A DNA stretch of 64,000 bases from Mesorhizobium sp. INR15 (GTDB lineage Bacteria > Pseudomonadota > Alphaproteobacteria > Rhizobiales > Rhizobiaceae). The notes under the pieces are model-generated. The model saw only the letters and a program-made list of their open reading frames with translations, made no database searches and had not been told where the DNA came from. A program made the translations under genes and the position numbers. Location: the NCBI RefSeq assembly GCF_015500075.1, contig NZ_CP045496.1:4722001-4786000 (forward strand), written 5' to 3'. Shown here piece by piece: positions 18,042 to 28,157 of this stretch (position 1 is the stretch's first letter; every line of letters begins with the position of its first letter).

Positions 18042-18236
18042 TCAAAGGAAAATGATCACCTTGCCATGCTTGTGGTGATGATGATTGTGGTGCCACCACC
18101 AGTGATCTTTGTGGTGCCTGTGGTGGTGATGATGGTGGTGGTGCATGCCGTGAGCCGACGACGTGCCAGCGGTGCCGGCGAGTGCGCCGGTGACGACGAA
18201 AACGGCGATGAGGCCGGAAACGAGACTGCGCTTCAT
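18042..18236 (-). CDS. Small exported histidine-rich protein
   Basis: This 64-residue protein has a signal peptide (MKRSLVSGLIAVFVVTGALA ... SSAHG) and a mature part that is nearly all His with Lys/Trp: eight consecutive His, then HHKDHWWWHHNHHHHKHGK and VIIFL at the end. Such composition suggests periplasmic metal (Ni, Zn, Cu) binding, which is inference. The start has AGGAGATCATC upstream, shared with the BA14K gene. It has its own terminator. Low complexity makes distant relationships unreliable. Confidence 0.75.
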   Translation of the reverse strand: MKRSLVSGLIAVFVVTGALAGTAGTSSAHGMHHHHHHHHRHHKDHWWWHHNHHHHKHGKVIIFL

Positions 18237-18316
18237 GATGATCTCCTGGATCCTTGATCGAGGCGACCCATTCGCCCCTGACCATCAGTCGGCGCGGCGC
18301 GGCAAAAGGTTCGAAG
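18237..18316 (-). repeat. Leader repeat copy B (upstream of His-rich gene)
   Basis: This is the second copy of the leader described at 17806: TTCGAACCTTTT, CGACTGAT, a hairpin GGGGCGAATGGGTCGCCTC, then AGGAGATCATCATG. Spacing between the elements is kept within a few bases, although the surrounding sequence has diverged. Confidence 0.55.
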
Positions 18317-18397
18317 GCTCGAAGGATTTCCTCCAGTGGGAGCCCGCCACCTTCATCGCGGCTCGTTACTGGCTATCCACGACCAACTGTCCGACGG

Positions 18398-18565
18398 TCA
18401 ACCCATGCCGGTGATGTGGCGGAGCCAGAAGGCTATTGCTATGAAACCGATGATGGTGGTGACGCCGGTCCAGTCGACGTTGGCGCTCTTCACGTCCTTG
18501 ATGATTTTCACCAGGAGAAGCCACGCCACCAGGAGAATCGGAAGAATGATGACAAATCTGATCAT
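18398..18565 (-). CDS. Small single-span membrane protein, function unknown
   Basis: This 55-residue protein is MIRFVIILPILLVAWLLLVK with a following charged stretch (IIKDVKSANVDW) and a second hydrophobic segment (TGVTTIIGFIAIAFWLRHIT). It is predicted to cross the membrane one to two times. ATG 18565 follows GCGAGGG; a longer frame reaches 18604 but adds a polar, unsupported start. I do not recognise a family. Confidence 0.55.
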   Translation of the reverse strand: MIRFVIILPILLVAWLLLVKIIKDVKSANVDWTGVTTIIGFIAIAFWLRHITGMG

Positions 18566-18716
18566 GCGACACCCTCGCCCAATGCGATTGCACCCTCCAA
18601 TCATATAGGGAGCACATTGGCCGTTTTCAGGATGCCCGCTGCCCGCACCCGCTGAGCCAAAAAAACAGACTTTTGTCTTTACTGGCGCGGCAAATATGGC
18701 TAACCGGTGCGCCAGT

Positions 18717-18792
18717 GCCCTTGTAGCTCAGCTGGTAGAGCAGCGGTTTTGTAAACCGAAGGTCGGCGGTTCGATTCCGTCCGGGGGCACCA
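18717..18792 (+). tRNA. tRNA-Thr (anticodon TGT), integration target
   Basis: This 76-base cloverleaf has acceptor GCCCTTG/CGGGGGC, D-arm GCTCAGCTGGTAGAGC, anticodon loop TTTGTAA reading TGT, T-arm GGCGGTTCGATTCCGTC and an encoded CCA. The gene stays intact because the integrated element restores the 3' end. The tyrosine integrase remnant begins 162 bases downstream. Confidence 0.95.
18776..18792. other. attL (3' end of tRNA-Thr)
   Basis: TCCGTCCGGGGGCACCA is shared with 37258-37273 apart from one base of the G run. Insertion at tRNA 3' ends is the norm for this integrase class. Confidence 0.8.
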
Positions 18793-18905
18793 CCTTCCTT
18801 TCCCACAGCTTCTCATAGCATCCCACCACTCAACATAATCAACGAGTTAGCTTGTCTTAGCTGCTCATGCCGACCCGCCGCGTACCGTTGCAACGCATCG
18901 ATTTT

Positions 18906-18953
18906 TGGGTAACGATCCGGATCGTTACCCATTACCCGGGAGGTCCGTTACCC
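18906..18953. promoter_or_regulatory. 26-bp perfect palindrome and GGGTAA/TTACCC cluster upstream of int
   Basis: Bases 18906-18931 form a perfect palindrome with half-site TGGGTAACGATCC. Further TTACCC copies lie at 18932-18937 and 18948-18953, the last touching the int start codon. GGGTAA also occurs three times at the right end (37162, 37179, 37191). This fits arm-type binding sites for integrase or excisionase, or an operator for int; both readings are inference. Confidence 0.6.
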
Positions 18954-20140
18954 ATGTCGCTCTCCGATTTCGCATGCAAGAACAGCAAGCCCAAAGACAA
19001 ACCGTATCGCCTCACTGACGGCGACGGGCTCTATCTCCTCGTCCAAAGAAGCGGCTCCAAACTTTGGCAATTGCGGTATCGCAGCCTGGAAAAGGAAAAC
19101 ATCCTCTCCTTTGGGAAATACCCATTGGTGTCGCTACTCGACGCGAGAGAGAAGCGCGACCAGGCCAAGAGGCTGCTTATCGCCGGTATTAACCCCTCCA
19201 CAAAACGCAGGGAGGAGAAGATCACGGCTCTCACAGAAGCGCGCACAACCTTCGGCTTGATCTCCGAGGAATACGTCAAACGGATGGAGGAGCGAGGCGC
19301 CGCAGCGGCCACCGTCACCAAAACCAAGTGGCTCCTCGAAGACTTGGCCTGCCCGCTGGCCAAACGTCCAATCAAAGAGATCACCCCAGCGGAGATACTT
19401 CAACTTCTCCAGAAGATCGAAAGGAGCGGCCGACGGGAAACGGCGCGGCGTCTGCGCGGCGTGATCGGCAGTGTCTTCCGGTTGGCGATTGTCACCTGCG
19501 GGCCGAGGGCGACCCGACCCTGCCGCTTCGGGGCGCCCTCCAGCCGCCTAAAGCCAATGGTCGTGCCGCTATCACCGATGAAAAGAAATTCGGTCAGCTC
19601 CTCGTGGCGATAGATGAGTACGATGGCTGGCCGACCCTGAAAGCTGCTCTCCAGTTCCTCGCCCTTACCTGCGTCCGTCCCGGCGAGGTACGGGGGGCGA
19701 CCCGCGCCGAATTCGACCAAGAAAAGGCTGTCTGGCACATACCAGCCGAGCGCATGAAGATGCGTGCCCCGCACGATGTGCCACTATCCAAGCAGGCGCT
19801 CCGGGTCCTGGGAGAAGTCTGGCCGCTTTCAGAGCGGGGCGGCCTAGTCTTTCCTTCGATCCGCTCGACCAAGCGTCCGCTTTCCGAGAACGCCATGAAT
19901 GCCGCGCTACGGCGGATGGGCTACCGAAAAGACGAAGTAACCGCCCATGGCTTTCGGGTGACTGCCAGCACCATCCTCAACGCCCGCAACTACGATCCAG
20001 ACGTCATTGAGGCGGTACTGGCGCACCAAGACAAGAACGCCATTCGGCGTACTTACAACCGCGCGACCTATTGGGAGCAACGCGTGACGCTGATGCACGG
20101 GTGGGGGGATTTGCTAGACGCGCTAAAAGCGCACCGTTAG
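18954..20140 (+). pseudogene. P4-type tyrosine integrase, frameshifted
   Basis: The N-terminal part starts MSLSDFACKNSKPKDKPYRL (ATG 18954, GGGAGG upstream) with the KLWQLRYRSL and LDAREKRDQAK segments of the DUF4102-type arm-binding domain. It reads in one frame to about 19497. The catalytic domain continues in another frame, as if one base is missing near VTC/RAEGDP. It carries the Arg of TCVRPGEVRG, HGFRVTAST and the Tyr of RRTYNRATYW. The two pieces together give a normal length near 395 residues. Either the gene is inactive or a sequencing error explains the shift. Confidence 0.85.
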
Positions 20141-20340
20141 TCTTGTACACACTCTACGGGAGTGCCGCTGTTTTTCGGTTTGGCGTGATCACCGCGGGTA
20201 TAAGTAGTTAAGCTGTTCAGTTGGCAGCAACCTAGCGCTTCAGAATCGCGCCTGATCACCCCATCAAGCTGCCAAGCCCCATCCGCGCTCGCCGGGGCTG
20301 CGCAACCCTTGCCCGGGCGAACGCTGACCGTCGCGCATTA

Positions 20341-20400
20341 TATAAGGGGGATCAGAATTGGACGCCGATCGAGGGTCAGTTTTGGAAGCCGTTTGACATG
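20341..20400. mobile_element. Relic of an IS21-type terminal repeat
   Basis: Two tandem imperfect units, GGGATCAGAATTGGACGCCG (from 20348) and GGGTCAGTTTTGGAAGCCG (from 20374), resemble the multiple terminal repeats of IS21-family elements in rhizobia. No istA or istB gene remains nearby. Assignment is from memory of that repeat pattern. Confidence 0.35.
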
Positions 20401-20964
20401 CCGTCGATTGGAATACGGCTGGGGAATTGATCAGTTTCGCGTTGGTGGAGGTGGCCGGCGCCATTAATGGAAGTTGCCTGAATCAGGCCGGCCAAGCGGT
20501 CCAGCATGTCCGCCGCAGAACTAAGCGAAACGAGTACAAAGAAATTGCGGCCAATTTATACGAATCCGTAATTTGCTGAACCGTTCCGGCTCGCCGTATC
20601 GTCGACGACGGCAGCGCAGACCCTGCTGTCCGATGGATTTACGCGATCCATCGCGGCCCCGCTGCCTACCCCCCCGAATACACCCGGCAGCGGGGCCTGA
20701 GCTTCGGCCCCTGGGCAAGGCCATAGTAGCCGTAAGGGCCAGCCATAGAAGGGCGCCATCCTTGACCGAAGCCATGTGGTCCGGAACCAGGTCCGGACCA
20801 AGTTCGGCGCGCTCGTTGACGACGGCCCACAGGGAGCTCTCTTCAATTCAAGTGAGGCCGTTTGGGTTGGGGAGGCCGCCGGCAAATATTTCAATCGGCC
20901 GGCAAAAGGGGCTCTAACGCAATTTTGCTAGTCACTACTGCTATGCAGCGCCAATGACCCGGGC
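20401..20964. other. Non-coding stretch of the element
   Basis: No open frame in these 564 bases has convincing protein character. A short minus-strand frame near 20746 (start MAGPYGYYGLAQGPKLRPRC) ends after about 26 codons and is not supported. The stretch looks like decayed mobile-element DNA. Confidence 0.35.
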
Positions 20965-21007
20965 CTGGAGAAGCGCCCTGCGGCAAATCCGCAGGGCGCC
21001 TCTCCAG
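20965..21007 (-). terminator. Strong hairpin after the hexad-repeat gene
   Basis: CTGGAGA/TCTCCAG continues inward through one mismatch into GCGCCCTGCGG/CCGCAGGGCGC with a CAAAT loop, giving nearly 18 paired bases. It begins 9 bases after the stop of the 21016 gene. There is no strong T-run, so it may stabilise the mRNA end rather than terminate alone. Confidence 0.6.
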
Positions 21008-21015
21008 GGCGCAAA

Positions 21016-21453
21016 TCAATAGCAGTAATAGGCGTATTCGCAGTAGCCGTTCCAGTAGCAGTAGTACTGCCAGTAGCAGACGGCCTTGGAATTGGCCTTT
21101 GCCATGGTGCGGACGTCGGCGGCCACCTTGGTGATCAGCGCATCGCCCTGGGCAAGGCCCTCAGCCTTCTTGAGCACCGCTTCAACGTCGAAGTTGGCAC
21201 CCTTGTCGCCTTGCTGGCCGTCGGCCAGAACGCGGCCGGGAACGCTCGCCACCATCTTGGCGGAGGTGACAAGAGCGAGTGGATCGCCCTTCGCTTCGCC
21301 ATAGCTTTCGAGCGCCCGGGCGGTTTCCAGGATCTGGCGTCCTTCGGCTTGCTGGGCGGCCGAGATATCAGGCTTTTTGTCCTCTGCGAACGAAGCGCCT
21401 GATGTCAGGCTGGTTGCGGCCAGAAGGCCGGCAAGAAGCAGTTTCTTCATCAT
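21016..21453 (-). CDS. Exported protein with Cys-aromatic hexad-repeat tail
   Basis: This 145-residue protein has a signal peptide (MMKKLLLAGLLAATSLTSGA, cleavage likely near SFA-ED) and a helical polar domain of about 95 residues. Its last 20 residues are CYWQYYCYWNGYCEYAYYCY. Cysteines at 126, 132, 138 and 144 are spaced exactly six apart, with Tyr/Trp between. I do not recognise a family. It lies 163 bases downstream of the secreted metacaspase gene on the same strand, so it is probably cotranscribed and acts with it. Possible roles are substrate, inhibitor, or a surface-anchored or cross-linked structural protein; none is shown. Confidence 0.75.
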   Translation of the reverse strand: MMKKLLLAGLLAATSLTSGASFAEDKKPDISAAQQAEGRQILETARALESYGEAKGDPLALVTSAKMVASVPGRVLADGQQGDKGANFDVEAVLKKAEGLAQGDALITKVAADVRTMAKANSKAVCYWQYYCYWNGYCEYAYYCY

Positions 21454-21616
21454 CGGTCAGTCCTCTGTTGTGTCCGTTTCACTACCGCCGGTTACCCATC
21501 AGTTTCGCCGGCGCCTCCTCAATCCAATCACGCCCCCCTTCGCGGCGAAACCAGCTTGCGGATCCTGCTAGCGCCGGTCTGGGCGGCGCCAATTCGTTCT
21601 GCCGTAGAGGCAGCGT

Positions 21617-23755
21617 CTATTTCGCCGTCACCGTGAACGGCCGGATATCGATGGACATGTCTTCCTCGATGCGCGGTGGTTTGCTCACCGAGCCTTGGGC
21701 CATGTCGTTCAGGCTGGTCGAGACCAGATTGCGCAGTTCGGCCATTTCTGGCGCGGTATCTTCGGTTCCGGGAACATCGCGAAGGCCCTCCTGCTCGAGA
21801 TTGTCGAAGACAGTGTGTGCCTTGCCGAGGCCGGGCACCGCGACGAAGATCAGACGCTCGTCGCTGGCTAATGATGTATCAGGCTCGATCTGAGCGATGT
21901 CGGCGTTTTTCTCGTCGCCGGAAGCGAGCCGGTTGATGGTGCCGGCGGCTGGCCAAAGCGTCGTGATCGAAAAGTCCTGACCGACCAGCAGCACAGTGAC
22001 ATCGACCGGCTTGGGGCCCGTATTGCGCATCGTTATCGATATGATGTCGCAATTGCCGAGTTGCGGGGCGGCGCCGGCCTCGACCGGCGGTTCGTACCTT
22101 GAACGGTCATCGGAACATTGTTTGTCGGTCACCGCCTCTGGCTTCGCGCGGGCGATCAGCACACGCGCCTGAAGGCCGATCGCTTGTGCAGCCTCGCTGC
22201 CGGCAAGGCGTTGCAGCGCCAGCGCGCGCGCGATCCGGTTGATTGCCGCAGCCACGGTGGCGGTCGCGGCCTGCGGATTGCCGGGCAAGGACAGCCGTGG
22301 CGATGAACCTGGCCCGAGACGATCGATCTGGCCGCCGGTGGTTGAAAAAGCGAGTTTGCCGTCAACCAGGGCAACGGCGATATCGTAACCAGCCGACCGC
22401 ATGGAAACGCGTTTTGACAACGTGTCGGATGCGACCGCCGAGCGAAGGGCGGCGATTGCGGCGGCGTAGTCTTGTCCATCCGCAGGATTTACCCGGATCG
22501 GCTCTGACAGCGTCACGGAGAGATCGACGCCCGGCTCAACGATTCGGGCGAAGCGGCCCTTCTTGAAGGCCGCGTCGTTGAGCGTCGCCGGGCATGAGCC
22601 GTTTTCCCCGGCCGGTTTGGCACAAGGCCAGGCGATTTGCGTGACGATGCTTTTCGTGGCTCCGGCATTCTCGACCAGCCCATAGGCAACCACCTGCGCC
22701 TCGGCCGCCGCTGCGTCCGCGTAAAGCGCGACAATAGTGCCGTCGTTGAGGCCGGCGAGTTGCCCGGCCTGAAGGTTCCCGGCGTAGATCGGCCATTGCC
22801 TGATCGGACGGGCCTTGCTCAACCGGAGCACCGGTTCATCGAGCAAATCACCCTCAAGATCCGGTGTCTGCGTAGCCATCAACGTATTGCGCTTGATGTC
22901 GGCCACCACGGCCTGATGCAGGGTGCGGTAGGTCAGGTCCGGTGTCAGGTTGAGCCGGCTCAGCATGGTGTAGGTGAAGACGCCGTAGCTCTCGCCGTCG
23001 GCCGCGCCAGGTGGGGTTTTCTCCAGCGCGGACTCGGTTGTCTGGGCAGCGTAAAAGAAGGCGGCTCGTCCGCGTCCCTTGGGCACTGCCTTGCGTTCGA
23101 GGAAAAGTGCTCGGGTCGCCGCCCCCTTGTCCTCGGGCACTCCGAGATCAACCGGATCGACGCCACGAGCCCGGGCGTCGTCGCCGGCAACATCGCGAAA
23201 CCCGCTAGCGGAATGACACGCATCGATAATGCCGAAAAAGTCGGCGCCGTTGTCGAGGATGCGCTGGACGCGCCGCGCGAGTTCGTCATCGACGATGGCG
23301 CGGTCCACGCCTTCTCCATTCCAGCGGCCTATGTCGTAGGGCAGGAAAATCTGGTCGAGACCGCCCTCTTCGTCGCCGTTGGTGTCCGGCTGCTGCGACC
23401 CATGGCCGGAGAAATAGAAGATAACTAGATCGCCTTCGCGGGCGCTATCGGCCAGCTTGTCGAGGTCAGCAAGGATCGCCTGCCTGGTGCCAGGCCCAGG
23501 GGCCAATACGCCCTCGGTCAAATCCCTGACACCGTCGGCCAGAACGGTCACATCCGCGGCCGGCACACCGAGCCGGACCAGTGTGTTGGCGACTTCGCGG
23601 GCATCATTTTTAGGTCCGACGAGGTGAATGGCATCAGGAAGGTTAGGATAGCCGGATACGCCAACGACGAGCGCCCGGGTTTCGGCGTGCACAAGAGAGC
23701 AGCCGAGCAGAAAGGCTCCGGCAAATATGCAACACCACCCCAAGCGCACAGTCAT
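21617..23755 (-). CDS. Secreted metacaspase-type (caspase-fold, C14) protein
   Basis: This 712-residue protein has a signal peptide (about residues 1-24, MTVRLGWCCIFAGAFLLGCS) and an N-terminal caspase p20 domain. The catalytic pair is readable: His118 in FYFSGHGSQQPD and Cys180 in GIIDACHSASG. These match the metacaspase pattern, with acidic residues after the Cys that suggest Arg/Lys specificity. Residues about 330-712 form an uncharacterised region with beta-rich segments, possibly a regulatory or binding module. The C-terminus ends IDIRPFTVTAK. It is divergent from the metacaspase-TPR gene and upstream of the hexad-repeat gene. The substrate is unknown. Confidence 0.85.
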   Translation of the reverse strand: MTVRLGWCCIFAGAFLLGCSLVHAETRALVVGVSGYPNLPDAIHLVGPKNDAREVANTLVRLGVPAADVTVLADGVRDLTEGVLAPGPGTRQAILADLDKLADSAREGDLVIFYFSGHGSQQPDTNGDEEGGLDQIFLPYDIGRWNGEGVDRAIVDDELARRVQRILDNGADFFGIIDACHSASGFRDVAGDDARARGVDPVDLGVPEDKGAATRALFLERKAVPKGRGRAAFFYAAQTTESALEKTPPGAADGESYGVFTYTMLSRLNLTPDLTYRTLHQAVVADIKRNTLMATQTPDLEGDLLDEPVLRLSKARPIRQWPIYAGNLQAGQLAGLNDGTIVALYADAAAAEAQVVAYGLVENAGATKSIVTQIAWPCAKPAGENGSCPATLNDAAFKKGRFARIVEPGVDLSVTLSEPIRVNPADGQDYAAAIAALRSAVASDTLSKRVSMRSAGYDIAVALVDGKLAFSTTGGQIDRLGPGSSPRLSLPGNPQAATATVAAAINRIARALALQRLAGSEAAQAIGLQARVLIARAKPEAVTDKQCSDDRSRYEPPVEAGAAPQLGNCDIISITMRNTGPKPVDVTVLLVGQDFSITTLWPAAGTINRLASGDEKNADIAQIEPDTSLASDERLIFVAVPGLGKAHTVFDNLEQEGLRDVPGTEDTAPEMAELRNLVSTSLNDMAQGSVSKPPRIEEDMSIDIRPFTVTAK

Positions 23756-24028
23756 GCCGCTCGCCCATCATTAGCACCAGCTTACATTCGCAAGCTGGTG
23801 CAGCCCATGTCCAGTCAAATCGGTAAATCGGGCGGCCTTATGTCGGTATAGGCGAAATCGGTGTATCTGTTTCCGGGGACGCGTTGCGAATATGCATTCA
23901 AGATTGACCACCGCGAGGGCTTGGCATATCGGGCTGATATCGCTGTGACTTCTGAGGGTTGACCGTGTCTGTTCGACAAAATCGGAGTGCAAACAATACA
24001 ATAATGGTCTTTGCGATGAGGTTTCGTT

Positions 24029-24127
24029 TCAATGCGTATTCATACAGGCGTGGCCAATGCCGCACGAGGCGCCGGTGACCAGCACCGCCTTGCTGTCCAG
24101 ATCGAACTCTGGTTTGAATTCTGTCAT
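24029..24127 (-). pseudogene. Short-chain dehydrogenase, N-terminal fragment
   Basis: A 32-codon minus-strand frame reads MTEFKPEFDLDSKAVLVTGA then SCGIGHACMNTH and stops. The VLVTGASxGIG stretch is the Rossmann glycine motif of SDR enzymes, so this is the truncated start of such a gene. It sits in the 540-base spacer between the two divergent caspase genes (23756-24295); nothing else in that spacer looks coding. Confidence 0.6.
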
Positions 24128-27100
24128 GCACCCCCCCCTGAAAACGCTTTGGCGAACACCGTCCCGTCGCGGCTTGAAAGCCAGCCGGCATCGGAAACAG
24201 CGCGCGGCATGAACCGCTCCCCATGACTTTCCAGGCGCCGGCCATCATGATGCCATCTCGTTGAGTATTTGTGCTTTGCGAGTTCCGGGGTGGCGATGCG
24301 GCTTGTGCGGTTGACAATCAAGAGTACGCGCATGGGCGTGGCCGTTGCTGCGGCACTCGTGCTGTGCCTGTGCGCGCTGGTTCCGGCTCAGGCTGAAGAG
24401 CCGAAGGCGCTGAAAGGCGTCGCGCTCGTCATCGGCGAACAGAATTACCTGCACCTCGGTAAGCTAACCAATCCCGGCAATGATGCGCGAGAAATCCAGA
24501 AGCTTTTGACCGATTTGGGTTTCGAGGCGAGGCTGGTCGCCGACCGCGACGCCAAAAAATTGATGCGCGAGCTTCAGCGCTTCACCGAAGATGCCGAAGG
24601 CGCCGATGTGGCGCTGCTCTATTACTCCGGACATGGCATCGAAGCTGGCGGCGAGAACTTCCTGGTTCCGGTGGACGCCTCTGTCGATGCGCTCGACGAT
24701 GCGGAGGAAAAGCTGGTCCCGCTGTCGGGCATCGTCGATAAACTGAAAGCGACGGTGCCGGTGGCTATCGTGCTGCTCGACGCTTGTCGCTCGAATCCCT
24801 TCCCCACCGGGGCGTCCGTGCGACTGGAATCTGGCGGTTTACCGGTGGCGATGAACACAAGAGGGCTCGGCATGCCGCGCGGCGCGATGGCGCTGAGTTC
24901 CGCTTCGGCGACGGTCAAGAGCCTCGGCACGGTGCTGGGTTTTGCGGCCGAACCCGGCAAGGCGGCGCTGGATGGGCCGACGGGCGGCAACAGCCCCTAT
25001 GCTGCGGCCCTGCTCAAACATCTGTCCGCCATGCAAGGCGACGAGTTCGGCACCGTGCTGCGGCTGGTTGCCGAAGAGGTCTACCTCAAGACCGGCGGCA
25101 AGCAGCAGCCCTGGGTCAACGAGAGCCTCAGGAGCATGCTCTATTTTGGCATGCCCGTCGAAGGGCCGAAAGGCGTCGACGGTGAAATCCTGACGGAGCG
25201 GCGAAAACTGCTGCTTACCATCTCCACGCTGCCGAGCGGCGAACGCCAGCAAGTCGAGACGGCGGCGGCCGACAGTGGCGTACCGATGGACGCGCTCTAC
25301 GGCATGCTGCGGGCGCTGGGCAGCGATGTTCCCGACGATCCGGCCAAGCTCGGCCAGTTGTTGCAAACGCAAGCCGAGAAAGTGAAGGCGCTGATGGCTG
25401 AGCGCCAGGCGCTGAAAACCACCGATCCTGAGATCGTTCGCCTCTCGGGCCTGGCCGACAAGGCGGTCTCGGAGGGCGCCCTGGAGACCGCGATCAAATT
25501 ACACGAGGAAGCCAAGGCGCGCGTGGCTTCGCTCGAGGGCGATGTCGGTAACGCCGAAGCCGATGTGAAGGCGCGCCGCATCGAATTCGCCGAAGTCTAT
25601 GGCAAGAGTGCCGCCGCCTATCAGCTTTCCTTCGACTATCTGACGGCGGCCGCCGACTACGAGAAGGCGTTCCAGCAGGTCGAACGCTGGGATGACGGGC
25701 TTGCCTTCTCCTACCTCAACAGCGAGGCGCTGTCGCTTTATCGCCATGGCTACTTCAAGGGTGACAATGCGGCGCTGCAGCGCGCCATCGATACCTACCA
25801 TCGGGCATTGCGCTTCGCCTCTAGGGATGATGATGGCGAAGACTGGGCGCTGGCGCAAAACAATCTCGGCGTCGCCTTGCTCGAACTCGGCGAACGCGAG
25901 CGTGGCACGGGCCGCATCGAAGAGGCATTGGCCGCGCAGCGCGCAGCGCTCGAATTCTATTCGCGCGAAAAATATCCCGATGATTGGGCGCTGACCCAGA
26001 TGGACATCGGCAACATCTTGTCCACGTTGGGTGTCCGCGACGGCGACTCAGACAAGCTGGTGGCGGCAATCGCGGCTTACACGCTCTCCTTACAGGAACG
26101 CACGCGGAACCGCGATCCGATCCATTGGGCTCGCACCCAGCAGAATATCGGTACAACATTTTCCCTCCTCGGAAACCGCAAAAACGATGCCGGGCTGTTG
26201 CGGCAATCGATCGGCGCCTATCGCAGTGCGCTGGAGGAGTTCACACGCGATCGCGAACCGCTGGAATGGGCGAACACCCAGACCAATCTTGGCGCTGCCC
26301 TACGCCTGCTCGGCGATCTGGAAAACAACGACAGGTATCTTGAGCAGGCGGCGGAAGCCTATCGCGGCGCGCTTGAGGAGCGCAGCCGGGAGAAAGTTCC
26401 GCTCGATTGGGCAACGACACAGAACAATCTCGGCAATACGCTGTCGGCGCTGGCCAAGCGCCGCAAGGATCGCGAGCTTTACCAACAGTCCTTCGTTGCC
26501 TACCGTGCGGCACTCGAGGAGCGCACACGCGAACGCGTGCCGCTCGACTGGGCCCAGACCGAGTACAATTTGGGCTTTGCATTGCAAGACTATGCCGACC
26601 TCGATGACGATGTCGCCGTGCTTCACCAATCGTTGGATGCATATTCCGCCGCTATGCAGGAATGGACCGAGGTACAGACCCCAAAGGATTGGGCTTCGAC
26701 GCTCTTCAACATGGCCCTCGTCGACCGCAAACTGGCCGAAAGATCGGCCGACACCGCCTTGTTTCAGCGCTCCGCCGACGCGATGCGACAGACGCTGCGC
26801 TACTACAGCAGAGACAGGGTGCCGAGGGACTGGGCCAGCGCGCAGATCAATCTCGCCTATGTCTCGCTGATGGCCGGCCAGGCCAGATCCGACAATGCAA
26901 TGCTTGAGCAAGCGCTTTCAGCCTACACGGCGGCAACGGAAGTCTACACTCCAGCTGACGATCCGGTTGATTGGTCAACCGCCAAGTTCAATTCCGGCAT
27001 CATCCTGGAGAAGCTCGGGTCCGATTCCAACGCGACCAACCGCCTCATCCAGGGCGTCGTGTCCTACCGCCTCGCGCTCATCGTCTATGGCAAGGACAAG

Positions 27101-27324
27101 ACCTCCGCCGACTGGGCCGCCACCAACAAGAATATCGGGCTGTTGCTCCAGACGATCGCCGACCGCGAGCGGAAGCCGGATCGCTGGGCCGAGGCGGCCA
27201 GCGCCTTTCGCGCTGCACTTTCAGGCTATCGCCGGGATAACGCGCCGGCGGACTGGGCCTCGATGCAGTTCAATATCGGCTATTGTCTGCAGCAGCTTGG
27301 CGACGCCACGTCCGATACATCTAG

Positions 27325-28157
27325 GGTCAGGACTCATTGATCCAGAAGATGAAGACAGCAGCGAAGGCGATTGCCGACAGGAAGGTATGAGCACATCGGT
27401 CGTATCTGGTGTGGATGCGCCGCCAGTCCTTGAGGCGTGCGAACAGGTTTTCGATCCTGTGGCGCTGGCGGTAGAGGACCGGATCGTAGGCGTGCTGGAT
27501 GCGGTGGCTGGCATGCGGTGGAATGCAAGGCGTAATGCCGCGCTCGACGAGCGCCTGTCGGAAGGCGGCGGAACTGTAAGCTCGGTCGGCCAGCAGGGAG
27601 TTGGCTTGAGGCAAGGTTTCGATCACTGCGGCAGCGGTCTTGTGATCATTGGCCTGCCCTTCACTCAAATGCAGCAGCAATGGGCGTCCCTTGCCGTCGC
27701 AGACCACTTGCAACTTGGTAGTCAGTCCGCCTCGGCTGCGTCCGATACATCGGGGTAGAGCCCCTTTTTGAGCAGACTGGCGGCGGTGCGGTGCGCCTTC
27801 AGATGGGTGGCATCGATCATCAGATTGTCCGTCTTGCCGCCCCGCGCCGCCAGTTCGGCCAGGATGCGGTTGAACACACCCAGCCGGCTCCAGCGGATGA
27901 AGCGGTTGTAGATGGTCTTGTGCGGACCGTAACCGGCAGGAGCATCCCGCCAGCGAAGGCCATTGCGGATCACGAACAGGATGCCGCTCAGCACCCGGCG
28001 ATCATCCACTCGCGGCACACCATGCGACAGAGGAAAATAGGGTTCGATCCGCCGCATCTGCTCCGGCGTCAACATCAGCAAATCACTCAAGCCAGCACCT
28101 CCTGCCACCTTGAATCATCGAATACTCTTCAATTCAACAAATTAATGGGTCCTGACC
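27325..28157 (-). mobile_element. IS5-family (IS427-like) insertion sequence, 833 bp
   Basis: The terminal inverted repeats are GGTCAGGACTCATT on the left and GGTCAGGACCCATT read inward from the right. Both sides are flanked by the target duplication CTAG (27321-27324 and 28158-28161). Size and two-frame transposase fit the IS427 group. The element is complete and looks recent because the host frame is otherwise uninterrupted. Confidence 0.9.
27327..28108 (-). CDS. IS5-family transposase, made by -1 frameshifting
   Basis: Two overlapping frames encode one DDE transposase. The first (from 28108) begins MAGGAGLSDLLMLTPEQMRR and holds GLRWRDAPAGYGPHKTIYNR and the first Asp (MIDATHLKAHRTAASLLKKG). 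At an A5G run after LLKK the ribosome can slip -1 and continue ALPRCIGRSRGGLTTKLQVV, with the second Asp (LLADRAYSS) and the Glu (RIENLFARLKDW). It ends FWINES. This organisation is usual for the group. Confidence 0.85.

Noticed and set aside
20521..20917. Overlapping short frames on both strands in the mobile element
   Set aside because: No ribosome site, no recognisable motif and low-complexity translations; treated as non-coding.
21016..21090. Reading the Cys-aromatic tail as a RiPP/bacteriocin precursor core
   Set aside because: The protein has a Sec-type signal and a 95-residue domain before the tail, and no modification enzymes or peptidase-type exporter lie nearby.
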